7,602 bases of DNA from Fimbriimonadales bacterium (GTDB lineage: Bacteria; Armatimonadota; Fimbriimonadia; Fimbriimonadales; GBS-DC): assembly GCA_026416655.1 (NCBI GenBank), contig JAOAES010000014.1:1-7602 (forward strand), in the 5' to 3' direction. Below the pieces are notes generated by a model. The model searched no databases and was not told the DNA's origin. It was given only the letters and a program-made list of their open reading frames with translations. Below, piece after piece: positions 1 through 6,244 of this stretch (positions within the stretch are counted from its first letter, which is position 1; each line of letters starts with the position of its first letter). Made by a program: the position numbers and the translations under genes.

Positions 1-19
1 AGATGTGTATAAGAGACAG
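1..19. other. Tn5/Nextera mosaic-end adapter remnant (not genomic)
   Basis: The first 19 bases read AGATGTGTATAAGAGACAG, which is exactly the Tn5 transposase mosaic end used in Nextera library adapters. It lies at the contig edge and interrupts the reading frame of the glycosyltransferase, whose plausible sequence ends at base 20. It is almost certainly untrimmed library sequence rather than biology. A real Tn5 end is very unlikely because nothing else of Tn5 is present. Confidence 0.95.
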
Positions 20-1117
20 CCTGAGCAGCGGCTGCGCCGCCGCCATCACTTCGTCCACCGTAATCCACTGCAGGCACTCCTTGCGCATGCACTTGTCGGG
101 CGGGCAGGCGGTACAGAGTGGACGCTTATACAGGGCGCGGGCGCGCTGCCCGTAAGGTCCCGTGCGGTCGGGGCTGGTGGGACCGTACAACGACACGACG
201 GGCGTGCGGAACGCCGCTGCGATGTGCGCTGTGCCCGTGTCGCCGCAAATATGCACGGCGGAGCGCTCCACCACCGCCATCGCCTCTTTGAGTGTGGTGC
301 GCCCAATCAGGCTGCGTAGGGGACGCTTTTTGAGTTCACGCAGGCGTTCCTCAAGGGGTTTGTCACCCGGTCCGCCCACGAACACAACGGGCGCGCCCCA
401 CTCCGCCTCGATTCGGTCTGAGAGTTCCGCGAACTTCGCGATGTCCCAGCGGTTCCAATCCCTGCCAGCGGAGGGGTTCATGCTGATGAGGGGCTTGCCG
501 TCCGCGCCGAGTTGCGCCAGCTTGTAGGCGACCTGCTGGCGCGCCTCGTCGGGCACATAGAGTGGGAACTCCACCGGCGGCTCAGGCAGGTTCGCGTCGT
601 CCGGCGAGGCGTATAAATCGGGAAACTCGCCCGATGCGCCCAGCCAGCGCGCCGCGTCCAGATACTGTTGCACCACATGGCGGTCAGGACGCTCCGGAAT
701 AGGGATACGGCGCAGCAGCAGCGGAGTCAACTCGCGCATGCGGTGCGCCCCGTAGCGAATCGGCACACGCCCCAACACGCCCCAGATTGCGCTTTTCAAC
801 AAGCCTTGCAAATCCAGCGCGACCTGATACCGCTCGGCGCGTAGTTCACGAGCAAGCCGCGCGATGATTTGCCGTGCCTCCCGCCCGAACGGCTTCTGGC
901 GCAGGGCTTTATGGGGGATGATGTGTAGCCTGTCGATGCGCGGCGAACCTTCGATGACGCCTGCATGCCGATCCTCCGCAATCCAGCCAATATACAGGTG
1001 CGGGAACGCCCGCTTGAGCGCAGCCGCAACGGGCGACGCATGCACAATATCGCCCATCGAGGACACCTTGAGTATCAGCAGGCGTTCGATTCGATTCAGG
1101 TCAACGGGGTGTCGCAC
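20..1117 (-). CDS. Glycosyltransferase family 9 (ADP-heptose:LPS heptosyltransferase-like), 3' end cut off
   Basis: This predicted GT9 enzyme transfers a sugar, typically ADP-L-glycero-D-manno-heptose, onto a growing lipopolysaccharide or related glycan at the cytoplasmic face of the inner membrane. The N-terminus reads LLILKVSSMGDIVHASPV (about residues 13-30), the usual family start with the conserved G-D. The C-terminal Rossmann half holds CGDTGTAHIAAA (about 291-302), the donor-binding motif, followed by VSLYGPTSPDRTGP and a Cys-rich segment CTACPPDKCMRKEC often seen in this family. The chosen start is a GTG at 1117, because the frame has a stop a few codons upstream; the first ATG in frame (1057) would remove the conserved first strand. 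At least 366 codons are present, about full family length, so only a few C-terminal residues are lost to the contig edge. The exact acceptor and sugar cannot be told from sequence. It is separated by 159 bp from the DUF1080 gene upstream, and I see no convincing promoter. Confidence 0.88.
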
Positions 1118-1276
1118 GGAACAATAGCTTCAACAAAGACCGCGCATTCCCTGCCTAAGCAGGTACAATCGCACTGAGGGGGGCAACCGGTGCGGGCTAA
1201 CTCCCTCGCAGCGTCGGCGCCCCCCGCACATACTTGTCCTGCTTCTGCTTGCACCTTCGCAAGCTCTCACACGCCC

Positions 1277-2470
1277 TCACAGTGGACGCCAGTAGAGGTC
1301 GCGCGTCTCGATAATCGTGAACGGGTCGTGGCACTGGATGGCGATATGCCCGGTTTTGAAATCGCCGTTGCGCGTATCTACCACCTTCTGCCCGTTCACG
1401 AAAATCTGGATGTGGTCGCCCTTCGCGCGAATACGCATCGAGAACCACTCCCCGTCGCGCGTGAGCAGGCGGCTCGCCATCACGCGATTATACAACGAGC
1501 CAGTGATATAGTCACGTCCGGCGTGGTTGAACACCTGTGCCTCGAAGCCCACGGGCCAATTGTTGCGGTTCTCAGGGTTCGGCTGAGCGCGGAAGTAGAT
1601 GCCGTTGTTGGGGTTCATCGGCGAGTTCTCGCGGAACGGGCGGATACGAATCATCGCGCGCAACTCAAAATCGCCGAAGGTCTGCTCCGTGAACAGGTGT
1701 CCCATCCCCGCCTCGCCGACAATCGCGCCATCTTTCACGCTCCAGCGTGCCATGCCGGTTGCGAACCAGCCCGTCAGGTCTTTGCCGTTGAAGAGGGGTT
1801 TCCAGCCCTCATCGCACTCGCGGGGGCTGAGCCGCTTGATGCGCAGGTTGCGATACTTCACCGTGACGCCCGGGTGGTGCTGCTGCACGCCAATCACGCC
1901 CCGCTGGAACGCATGCAGGTCGCAATCCTGCACCATCTCGCCATTAATCGTAATCTGGATATGGGAGCCGCAGGCGCGTATCTCGAAGGCGTTCCACTGC
2001 TTTTCGGGGGCGATTTCGCGCATGCGTTGCAGGTTCGTAGGCACGCGATTGTAGATGCTGCCCGTCGGGTTGCGCTCGTCCTGCAGGCTGATTTGCATTT
2101 CGTAGCCCTCGTTCCACGGGGTAGCGGTTTTCTGGGCGCGGAAAAACACGCCGCTGTTGCTCTCGTGCGTGTCGCCCTTGTCAATCCAGTATTCGCCGCG
2201 CAGGACGAAGTTGTCGAACTCTTCCGTGGTACCAATCCAGCCTGCGCTCTCGGTGGGTCCGATGAGTTCGCCGTTTTGTACGCGCCAGTTCGCGCCTGCG
2301 TAGACTTTCCAGCCCTGCAGGTTGCGCCCGTTGAACAAGGGGCGGAAGCCCTCGCGTCGCTCCTGCGCCGACAGCCCCTGCGCATGGCACAGCAAGCTCA
2401 ATCCCAACAGCCCTGCATACACGCCGAATGCCCGAATCATAGGATGTAGATTCGCTGGAGCGGGGTTCAT
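1277..2470 (-). CDS. Secreted protein with two tandem DUF1080 (3-keto-disaccharide hydrolase) domains
   Basis: DUF1080/PF06439 proteins have a concanavalin-like beta-sandwich fold; characterised members hydrolyse or hydrate 3-keto-glycosides in the envelope or periplasm. Two homologous domains can be read directly: about residues 41-213 and 221-397. Matching blocks are GFRPLFNGRNLQGW / GWKPLFNGKDLTGW, SGVFFRAQ / NGIYFRAQ, TGSIYNRV / TGSLYNRV and HIQITINGEMV / HIQIFVNGQKV. An N-terminal hydrophobic stretch (about residues 12-31, ending CHAQGLSA) looks like a signal peptide. The ATG at 2470 overlaps the flhB stop as ATGA, so translation may be coupled; the ATG at 2440 (residue 11) gives a tidier signal peptide and is a real alternative. 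Neither start has a good Shine-Dalgarno sequence. The domains are diverged rather than a recent duplication. Substrate and reaction are inferred from the family only. No oxidoreductase of the 3-keto-sugar pathway is visible nearby. Confidence 0.87.
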   Translation of the reverse strand: MNPAPANLHPMIRAFGVYAGLLGLSLLCHAQGLSAQERREGFRPLFNGRNLQGWKVYAGANWRVQNGELIGPTESAGWIGTTEEFDNFVLRGEYWIDKGDTHESNSGVFFRAQKTATPWNEGYEMQISLQDERNPTGSIYNRVPTNLQRMREIAPEKQWNAFEIRACGSHIQITINGEMVQDCDLHAFQRGVIGVQQHHPGVTVKYRNLRIKRLSPRECDEGWKPLFNGKDLTGWFATGMARWSVKDGAIVGEAGMGHLFTEQTFGDFELRAMIRIRPFRENSPMNPNNGIYFRAQPNPENRNNWPVGFEAQVFNHAGRDYITGSLYNRVMASRLLTRDGEWFSMRIRAKGDHIQIFVNGQKVVDTRNGDFKTGHIAIQCHDPFTIIETRDLYWRPL

Positions 2471-3507
2471 CCCTGTCGTCTGCCGCGGCGCAAGCGATAG
2501 ACATACGCCAGCACCTCCGCTACCGCTTGATAGAGCGTGCTGGGAATCTCCTGCCCCACTTCCACTTGGGCGTAGAGGCTACGCGCCAGGGGCGGGTTCG
2601 GGAGGATGGGCACATGGTGCTTGAGCGCCTCTTCGCGGATTCGCTGCGCGAGCCAGCCCTTGCCTTTGGCGACCACGCGCGGGGCATGCATCGAGGCGCG
2701 GTCGTAGCGCAGGGCGACGGCGTAGGTCACAGGGTTGGTGACGACCACATCGGCGCGGCGCACATCCCGGATTGAACGCTGACGCGCCGCCTCCTGCATC
2801 TTCTGGCGAATACGGGCGCGCAGGTGCGGGTCGCCCTCCATCTGCTTATATTCCTCTTTAAGCTCATAGCGCGACATCCGAATCGTCTTCTCGAAGTCCC
2901 ACCGCTGATACAGATAGTCCAGAATCGCCAGCACGAGCCAGAGAATGCCCACGCGCAGCCCCACCTGATAGAGCGCGTCGGTCATCGGCGCGAGCGCGTG
3001 GGGCATCGGTAGCTGCGCGGCGGCGACCAGTCGCTCCGTTTCGCCCTGCAAGGTGCGCCACGCCACCCACACAATCAGCCCGAACTTCAGCAAGGCTTTG
3101 AGCAGCTCGACTGCCGAGCGTTGCGACAAGAGCCGTTGAAAGCCACGCACGGGGTTAATCCGGTTGAGGTCGGGCTGCAGCGGTTGCGCCGAGAAGCAGA
3201 GACCGACCTGCATTGCGTTGGTAATCAGGGCGGTCAGGAACGCCGCTGCCAGAAGCGGCGCAAGGAACGCGAGCGCACTCAGGAGCAGGGCGTCCGACAT
3301 GCGCAACGTGCCCGCCTGCTGAATCTGATGCTGGAACGCGGTTAGGAACCGCTCGCCGCCCCAACGCATCACGAGGGGGGACATCAGCACCAGCGCGAGA
3401 AAAATCGCCGCGCCGTTGATTTCCGCCGACCGCGCCACCTGCCCTTTCTTACGCGCCTCTTGCCGCTTACGCGGCGTCGCCTGTTCGGTGCGCTCCTCGT
3501 CTGCCAT
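2467..3507 (-). CDS. flhB: Flagellar type III export switch protein FlhB with atypical NPVT cleavage motif
   Basis: FlhB is an inner-membrane component of the flagellar type III export gate; its cytoplasmic domain self-cleaves to switch export from hook to filament substrates. The 346-aa protein has normal length. It starts with the family signature ADEERTEQATPRKRQEARKKGQ, followed by four hydrophobic segments at about residues 32-48, 73-98, 136-152 and 182-200, then the linker DFEKTIRMSRYELKEEYKQMEGDP and the FlhBC domain. At residues 257-263 the sequence reads TNPVTYA, where the family normally has TNPTHYA: the scissile Asn258-Pro259 is kept, but Thr and His after it are Val and Thr (codons at 2725-2730 read directly). 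The gene stands apart from other flagellar genes, with an intergenic repeat region upstream and a 4-bp overlap with a DUF1080 gene downstream. The ATG at 3507 gives the family N-terminus. SctU of an injectisome is an alternative, but the N-terminus favours FlhB. Confidence 0.93.
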   Translation of the reverse strand: MADEERTEQATPRKRQEARKKGQVARSAEINGAAIFLALVLMSPLVMRWGGERFLTAFQHQIQQAGTLRMSDALLLSALAFLAPLLAAAFLTALITNAMQVGLCFSAQPLQPDLNRINPVRGFQRLLSQRSAVELLKALLKFGLIVWVAWRTLQGETERLVAAAQLPMPHALAPMTDALYQVGLRVGILWLVLAILDYLYQRWDFEKTIRMSRYELKEEYKQMEGDPHLRARIRQKMQEAARQRSIRDVRRADVVVTNPVTYAVALRYDRASMHAPRVVAKGKGWLAQRIREEALKHHVPILPNPPLARSLYAQVEVGQEIPSTLYQAVAEVLAYVYRLRRGRRQG

Positions 3508-3516
3508 CCAGGGGAA

Positions 3517-3522
3517 ATTATC
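3517..3522 (-). promoter_or_regulatory. Possible -10 element of flhB
   Basis: On the minus strand GATAAT ends 9 nt before the flhB ATG, which has no Shine-Dalgarno sequence. If used, transcription would begin almost at the start codon, giving a leaderless or nearly leaderless mRNA. There is no good -35 at 16-18 bp; the best partial match (CCGACA) is 20 bp upstream. Weak evidence. Confidence 0.25.
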
Positions 3523-3640
3523 GGCGTTTGGTGCGATGTTTTTGTCGGCAGGGATGCCAGCGCCAGAGGCTTCCCTTCGCCGGCGAGCGCACTGACGCTA
3601 CGATTGGGTTCATCAGCAACGCGCTTCCGTCAGTCTCCGA

Positions 3641-3718
3641 GCGAATGAATTCGCGCCCACGCAATCGAATAACCCGCGAAGGCGGGTTTTACAGCTGTGT
3701 GGGTGCGAATTCATTCGC
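3641..3718. repeat. Nested long inverted repeat (cruciform-capable, REP-like)
   Basis: GCGAATGAATTCGC (3641-3654) is matched by its exact reverse complement GCGAATTCATTCGC (3705-3718), and the adjacent CCCAC (3656-3660) pairs with GTGGG (3699-3703). This gives 20-nt arms with one G/T position. A third stem, 3671-3677 with 3682-3688, sits in the loop. Part of the arm (AATTCATTCGC) recurs at 4000-4010. No coding potential. It looks like a dispersed palindromic element, but copy number in the genome cannot be seen here. Confidence 0.8.
3671..3690. terminator. Terminator-like hairpin inside the nested inverted repeat
   Basis: AACCCGC, loop GAAG, GCGGGTT followed by TT on the plus strand forms a compact 7-bp GC-rich stem with a short T tract. 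On the minus strand the same stem is followed by ATT. It could stop transcription coming from tsaD toward flhB, but the U tract is short and it is embedded in a repeat. Confidence 0.35.
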
Positions 3719-3772
3719 CTTGACAGGTTCACCCCTGAGGAAAACTGAGAGCGAAACCTCCCATATGCGCTC

Positions 3773-4000
3773 TAAGTGCCTCAAATATTAAGGCATCCCC
3801 TTTTGCTTTTGTTCGCTGGCGTGGGCGAACGAGTCTCCCCCACCCCGACCCTCCCCGTGAACGGGGAGGGAGTCAAGGCGCGGGCAGGGCGACTCCTCCC
3901 CCGTGAACGGGGGAGGTTGGGAGAGGGGAAAGACAGTGCGGCGCTAAGTAACGCACACGCTGCCCACATTTCGGGATGATTTAATCTTGGAAGGCACTTA
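3773..4000. repeat. Possible MITE-like element with TA-ended inverted termini
   Basis: TAAGTGCCT (3773-3781) and AGGCACTTA (3992-4000) are perfect 9-bp inverted repeats 228 bp apart end to end, and a weaker match (ATTAA, with partial identity between) extends each terminus to about 20 bp. Both ends begin with TA, as expected if TA is the duplicated target of an IS630/Tc1-mariner-type transposase. There is no transposase inside; the interior is palindromic. With only 9 exact bases the match could be chance. Confidence 0.45.
3849..3916. repeat. Two small G/C palindromes with a shared CGTGAACG centre
   Basis: CCCTCCCCGT-GA-ACGGGGAGGG (arms 3849-3858 and 3861-3870) and CCTCCCCCGT-GA-ACGGGGGAGG (arms 3895-3904 and 3907-3916) are two perfect 10-bp hairpins with the same 2-nt centre, about 46 bp apart. 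The flanks are C-rich on the left and G-rich on the right, so the pair also forms a larger imperfect dyad. This is the widespread type of intergenic palindrome that produces spurious Pro/Gly-rich frames. Confidence 0.75.
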
Positions 4001-4011
4001 ATTCATTCGCG

Positions 4012-4078
4012 CGGCGTCCCCGCCGTCGCGCCTGCATCCTGTCCAGAGCCGCGAACACGACGGCGGGGACGCCGTCGT
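4012..4078. repeat. 17-bp inverted repeat forming a GC-rich double hairpin
   Basis: The 17-nt arm CGGCGTCCCCGCCGTCG (4012-4028) is matched perfectly by its reverse complement at 4058-4074 across a 29-nt loop. The right arm can also fold alone: nine bases from 4057 pair with nine ending at 4078 around a GGGA loop. It lies about 50 bp past the tsaD stop and could protect or end the tsaD transcript, but no T tract follows on either strand. It resembles a REP/BIME-type unit. Confidence 0.75.
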
Positions 4079-4128
4079 ACCTTGCTGTAGGATTCTTCGC
4101 GGGCAACGCTTATTAGCCAGTGTGGTTA

Positions 4129-5142
4129 TCAACTACCCAGCGGCGCGCTGGCATACGCATCCAGGTCATAATCCGCGCGTTCGCCCGTGAGCAGGCGATA
4201 GTAGCCCGCCAGCGCAATCATCGCGGCGTTGTCGGTGCAGTATTTCGGGGGCGGGATTTTGAGGTGCAGCCCCGCCTGGTTGCAAGCGGCGCGCATCTGC
4301 GCCTGCAACGCCGAGTTCGCCGCCACGCCGCCAACCACCGTGAGCGTGTCCACCCCGTGCGCCTGCGCCGCGTCGACCGTTTTCTCTATCAGTGCGTCCA
4401 GCACCGCCTGCTGAAACGAGGCGCAGAGGTCGTTCAGCGTCGCCTCGTCCAGCGCGTTCTGCTGCTGCAACCGTTCCACCTCGCGGCGCACGGCGGTCTT
4501 CAACCCGCTGAAGCTGAAGTTCCATCCCTCCACGCGCGCACGGGGAAACGAGAAGGCGTGCGGATTCCCCAGCTTCGCCCGCCGGTCAATCTCCGGTCCG
4601 CCCGGATAGCCCAGCCCCAGCAGGCGCGCGGTCTTGTCGAACGCCTCGCCCGCGGCGTCGTCTAAGGTGTGCCCCAGCAGAGCGTAGTCGCCGTGTCCTC
4701 GCGCGAAAACGAGTTCCGTATGTCCGCCCGACACGATAAGCGACAGGTGCGGGAACGGAATCTCGGCGTCGGGTTCGGTCAGGAACGCGGAGTAGAGGTG
4801 TCCTTCTAAGTGATTCACGCCCACGAACGGCTTTTGCAGGGCGAAGGCGATCGCTTTGGCGGCGGCTAACCCCACCACCAGCGCGCCCACCAGTCCCGGA
4901 CGGTTCGTGACGGCGATGCCATCGATATGAGTGAGCGTGACGCCCGCCGCGTCTAACGCCTGTTGCAGCACCGGATTGAGCCGCTCCACATGCTGCCGCG
5001 CGGCGGCTTCAGGCACGACCCCGCCCCACTGCGCGTGCAACTGCGCCTGCGACGCCACCACACTGGAACGCACCACGCGCCCCTCCAGTACCGCCACCGA
5101 GGTCTCATCGCAGCTGGTCTCGATGCCGAGAATGTAGCGCAC
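4129..5142 (-). CDS. tsaD: tRNA N6-adenosine threonylcarbamoyltransferase TsaD
   Basis: TsaD transfers threonylcarbamoyl from threonylcarbamoyl-AMP to A37 of tRNAs that read ANN codons, working in the cytoplasm with TsaB and TsaE. The 337-aa length and all hallmarks fit: ILGIETSCDET (4-14), metal ligands in HLEGH (111-115), SGGHTEL (138-144), DDAAGEAFDK (161-170), GGPEID (181-186), FSGLKT (211-216), VGGVAANSAL (270-279) and the metal-binding Asp of TDNAAM (303-308). The start is a GTG at 5142, which gives the correct M-R-Y-I-L-G-I-E terminus. It lies 7 nt after the stop of the membrane protein gene, so the two are probably in one transcript. The ribosome site is weak (GAGG about 15 nt upstream), so reinitiation after the upstream stop is plausible. 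TsaB and TsaE are not in the window. No missing catalytic residue is seen. Confidence 0.97.
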   Translation of the reverse strand: MRYILGIETSCDETSVAVLEGRVVRSSVVASQAQLHAQWGGVVPEAAARQHVERLNPVLQQALDAAGVTLTHIDGIAVTNRPGLVGALVVGLAAAKAIAFALQKPFVGVNHLEGHLYSAFLTEPDAEIPFPHLSLIVSGGHTELVFARGHGDYALLGHTLDDAAGEAFDKTARLLGLGYPGGPEIDRRAKLGNPHAFSFPRARVEGWNFSFSGLKTAVRREVERLQQQNALDEATLNDLCASFQQAVLDALIEKTVDAAQAHGVDTLTVVGGVAANSALQAQMRAACNQAGLHLKIPPPKYCTDNAAMIALAGYYRLLTGERADYDLDAYASAPLGS

Positions 5143-5149
5143 GGCAGGA

Positions 5150-6040
5150 TTATACTGCCTCGCGTCGCTCGGAACGCAACTCCTCGAAGCGTTTCATCAG
5201 CCACGCACTGCTGCGCGCGAGCGCGTCGGAGGCGTCGGTCGGTTGAATCGGCTCTGGCGTGCGCCCCATCGCCAGGTCGCGCATAAATATCTCCACCTCG
5301 CGCAGGCGGCGCGCCTGAAACGCCAGATGCTGACAGACGACCTCCCACTCGTCGCCATGCGGCGCGGCGTCGGCGGACTGAGAATCGAGCTGGCTCAGCA
5401 GATGCCGCAGACGGCGAGCCGGACGCGCCCAGCGATGCCACATCAGCCCAACAATCAAGAGGAACCCCGTCCCCAACCCAACAGCGTAGCTCCACAAGGC
5501 GTGCAGGCTGGCTTGAAGCGCATGCTCCACCTGCTCCCGATAGGCGCGCTTGAACTCCTCAATCGCCTCGCCCAGCGCGCCCTGCCCGCGAAAGCTGAAA
5601 GTGCGCAGTGTGGGGAGGTTAATCTGTTCGGGCTTACCGCTCACCTCGTACTCGCCGAGGCGCGCGCGCGTCTGCGCCCACTTCAGTTCCAGCCGAATCA
5701 GTCGCTGCTGAAAGGCGAGGTCATGGACGCTCGACAGCGCCGTGAGTATCTCGTGAACGGCAGCGTCTGCCTCATGGTGAGCATGCCGCAGATCCGCGAA
5801 TAGACGAGCAGGATCGTAGCCAACGTAGCGCACCTTGCGCGAGTCGGCGTGCGCCAGCCCCAACAGGCAACGCTCCATCCGCACAAGCGCGCTCTCCAGC
5901 CGGTTCAGCTGCTGCTGCACAGCGGCGGCTTGCTGTAAGGTGGGCGACAGCGACGCCAGCGCATGCCAAAATCCCCAAACGCTTACTGCGGTGATAGCGA
6001 ATGCGAACGCCCATAAAGCACGGTACGCCGCTCGCCGCAT
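5150..6040 (-). CDS. Two-TM membrane protein with extracytoplasmic helical domain and HAMP-like segment
   Basis: The 296-aa protein has the layout of a chemoreceptor or sensor-kinase input half. There is a transmembrane helix at about residues 7-28, a mostly helical extracytoplasmic domain of about 150 residues, a second transmembrane helix at about 182-202, then a HAMP-like cytoplasmic stretch (about 203-247, with PARRLRHLLSQL and later GDEWEVV) and a further amphipathic pair (248-292) that could be a second HAMP unit. No methyl-accepting, histidine kinase, GGDEF or phosphatase domain follows; it ends with a normal TAA. I chose the ATG at 6040. A GTG at 6055 adds five residues and is possible; neither has a strong Shine-Dalgarno. 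Longer starts run into the tRNA and are artefacts. It sits 7 nt before tsaD, but a functional link is unknown. It may transmit a signal to a separate partner, or the output domain may have been lost. Confidence 0.72.
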   Translation of the reverse strand: MRRAAYRALWAFAFAITAVSVWGFWHALASLSPTLQQAAAVQQQLNRLESALVRMERCLLGLAHADSRKVRYVGYDPARLFADLRHAHHEADAAVHEILTALSSVHDLAFQQRLIRLELKWAQTRARLGEYEVSGKPEQINLPTLRTFSFRGQGALGEAIEEFKRAYREQVEHALQASLHALWSYAVGLGTGFLLIVGLMWHRWARPARRLRHLLSQLDSQSADAAPHGDEWEVVCQHLAFQARRLREVEIFMRDLAMGRTPEPIQPTDASDALARSSAWLMKRFEELRSERREAV

Positions 6041-6086
6041 GCGTGTCGACTTCACGCAGAGGTTATTCCACAAAATGGGGAAACGC

Positions 6087-6161
6087 TGGAGCCGGCGGGG
6101 GGATTCGAACCCCCGACCTTCCACTTACAAGGCGGTTGCTCTACCACTGAGCTACGCAACC
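6087..6161 (-). tRNA. trnT: tRNA-Thr (anticodon UGU) with mismatched acceptor stem
   Basis: A 75-nt cloverleaf can be folded: D stem GCTC/GAGC, anticodon loop CTTGTAA (anticodon UGU, U33, A37), T stem GGGGG/CCCCC with loop TTCGAAT, discriminator U73 and an encoded CCA. The 3' acceptor strand CGCCGGC is typical of bacterial tRNA-Thr and expects GCCGGCG at the 5' end, but the gene has GGTTGCG. That gives mismatches at 2-71 (G-G) and 4-69 (U-C) and a wobble at 3-70. The anticodon stem also has an A-A mismatch at 27-43 and a G-U at 30-40. Positions 1-6 (GGTTGC) are perfectly complementary to GCAACC at 24-29, an alternative fold. It may be functional but weakened, edited, or a decaying copy damaged by integration next door. 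It lies upstream of the membrane protein gene and tsaD on the same strand. Confidence 0.85.
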
Positions 6162-6232
6162 TACTACCTGTTGTACCTTGAATCCTGCGCCTCTTGCGTG
6201 TAGTACCCTTTCTGTAGAGGAAGGCGATTCGC

Positions 6233-6237
6233 AGGAG
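6233..6237 (+). promoter_or_regulatory. Shine-Dalgarno site of the integrase gene
   Basis: AGGAG lies 7 nt before the ATG at 6245, ideal spacing. It fixes the integrase start and is the clearest ribosome site in the window. Confidence 0.8.
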
Positions 6238-6244
6238 AGACGCC

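Larger units (their letters stand above)
3508..4128. other. Gene-free, palindrome-rich intergenic region between tsaD and flhB
   Basis: This 621-bp stretch separates tsaD (ending leftward at 4129) from flhB (starting at 3507). Its short open frames cross palindromic repeats and translate to low-complexity Pro/Gly/Arg strings, so I call no gene. It holds a nested inverted repeat (3641-3718), a possible MITE (3773-4000) with two small palindromes inside, and a GC-rich double hairpin (4012-4078). A further 7-bp inverted pair, ACTGACG at 3591-3597 and CGTCAGT at 3628-3634, adds to the dyad symmetry. The flhB promoter must lie in or next to it if flhB is not read through from tsaD. Confidence 0.75.

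Noticed and set aside
1150..1169. CCTGC-CTAA-GCAGG hairpin with TACAAT, considered as a plus-strand promoter or attenuator
   Set aside because: There is no -35 at proper spacing and no plus-strand gene follows; the 5-bp stem alone is weak evidence for control of the glycosyltransferase on the other strand.
1190..2449. Long open frame (419 codons) on the plus strand across the DUF1080 gene
   Set aside because: It lies antisense to a clear two-domain DUF1080 protein; its translation has no recognisable domain and is an Ala/Val/His-rich product of high-GC reverse-strand reading.
3776..3979. Short frame giving a Pro/Gly/Arg-rich peptide (PTPTLPVNGEG and similar)
   Set aside because: It is created by two intergenic palindromes; such peptides are a typical artefact of dispersed repeats, and both strands are open.
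4120..4665. Plus-strand frame of 181 codons across the end of tsaD
   Set aside because: It is antisense to TsaD, whose motifs are unambiguous.
6041..6124. N-terminal extension of the membrane protein starting at 6124
   Set aside because: Its first residues are translated from inside the tRNA gene; the real start is 6040 or 6055.
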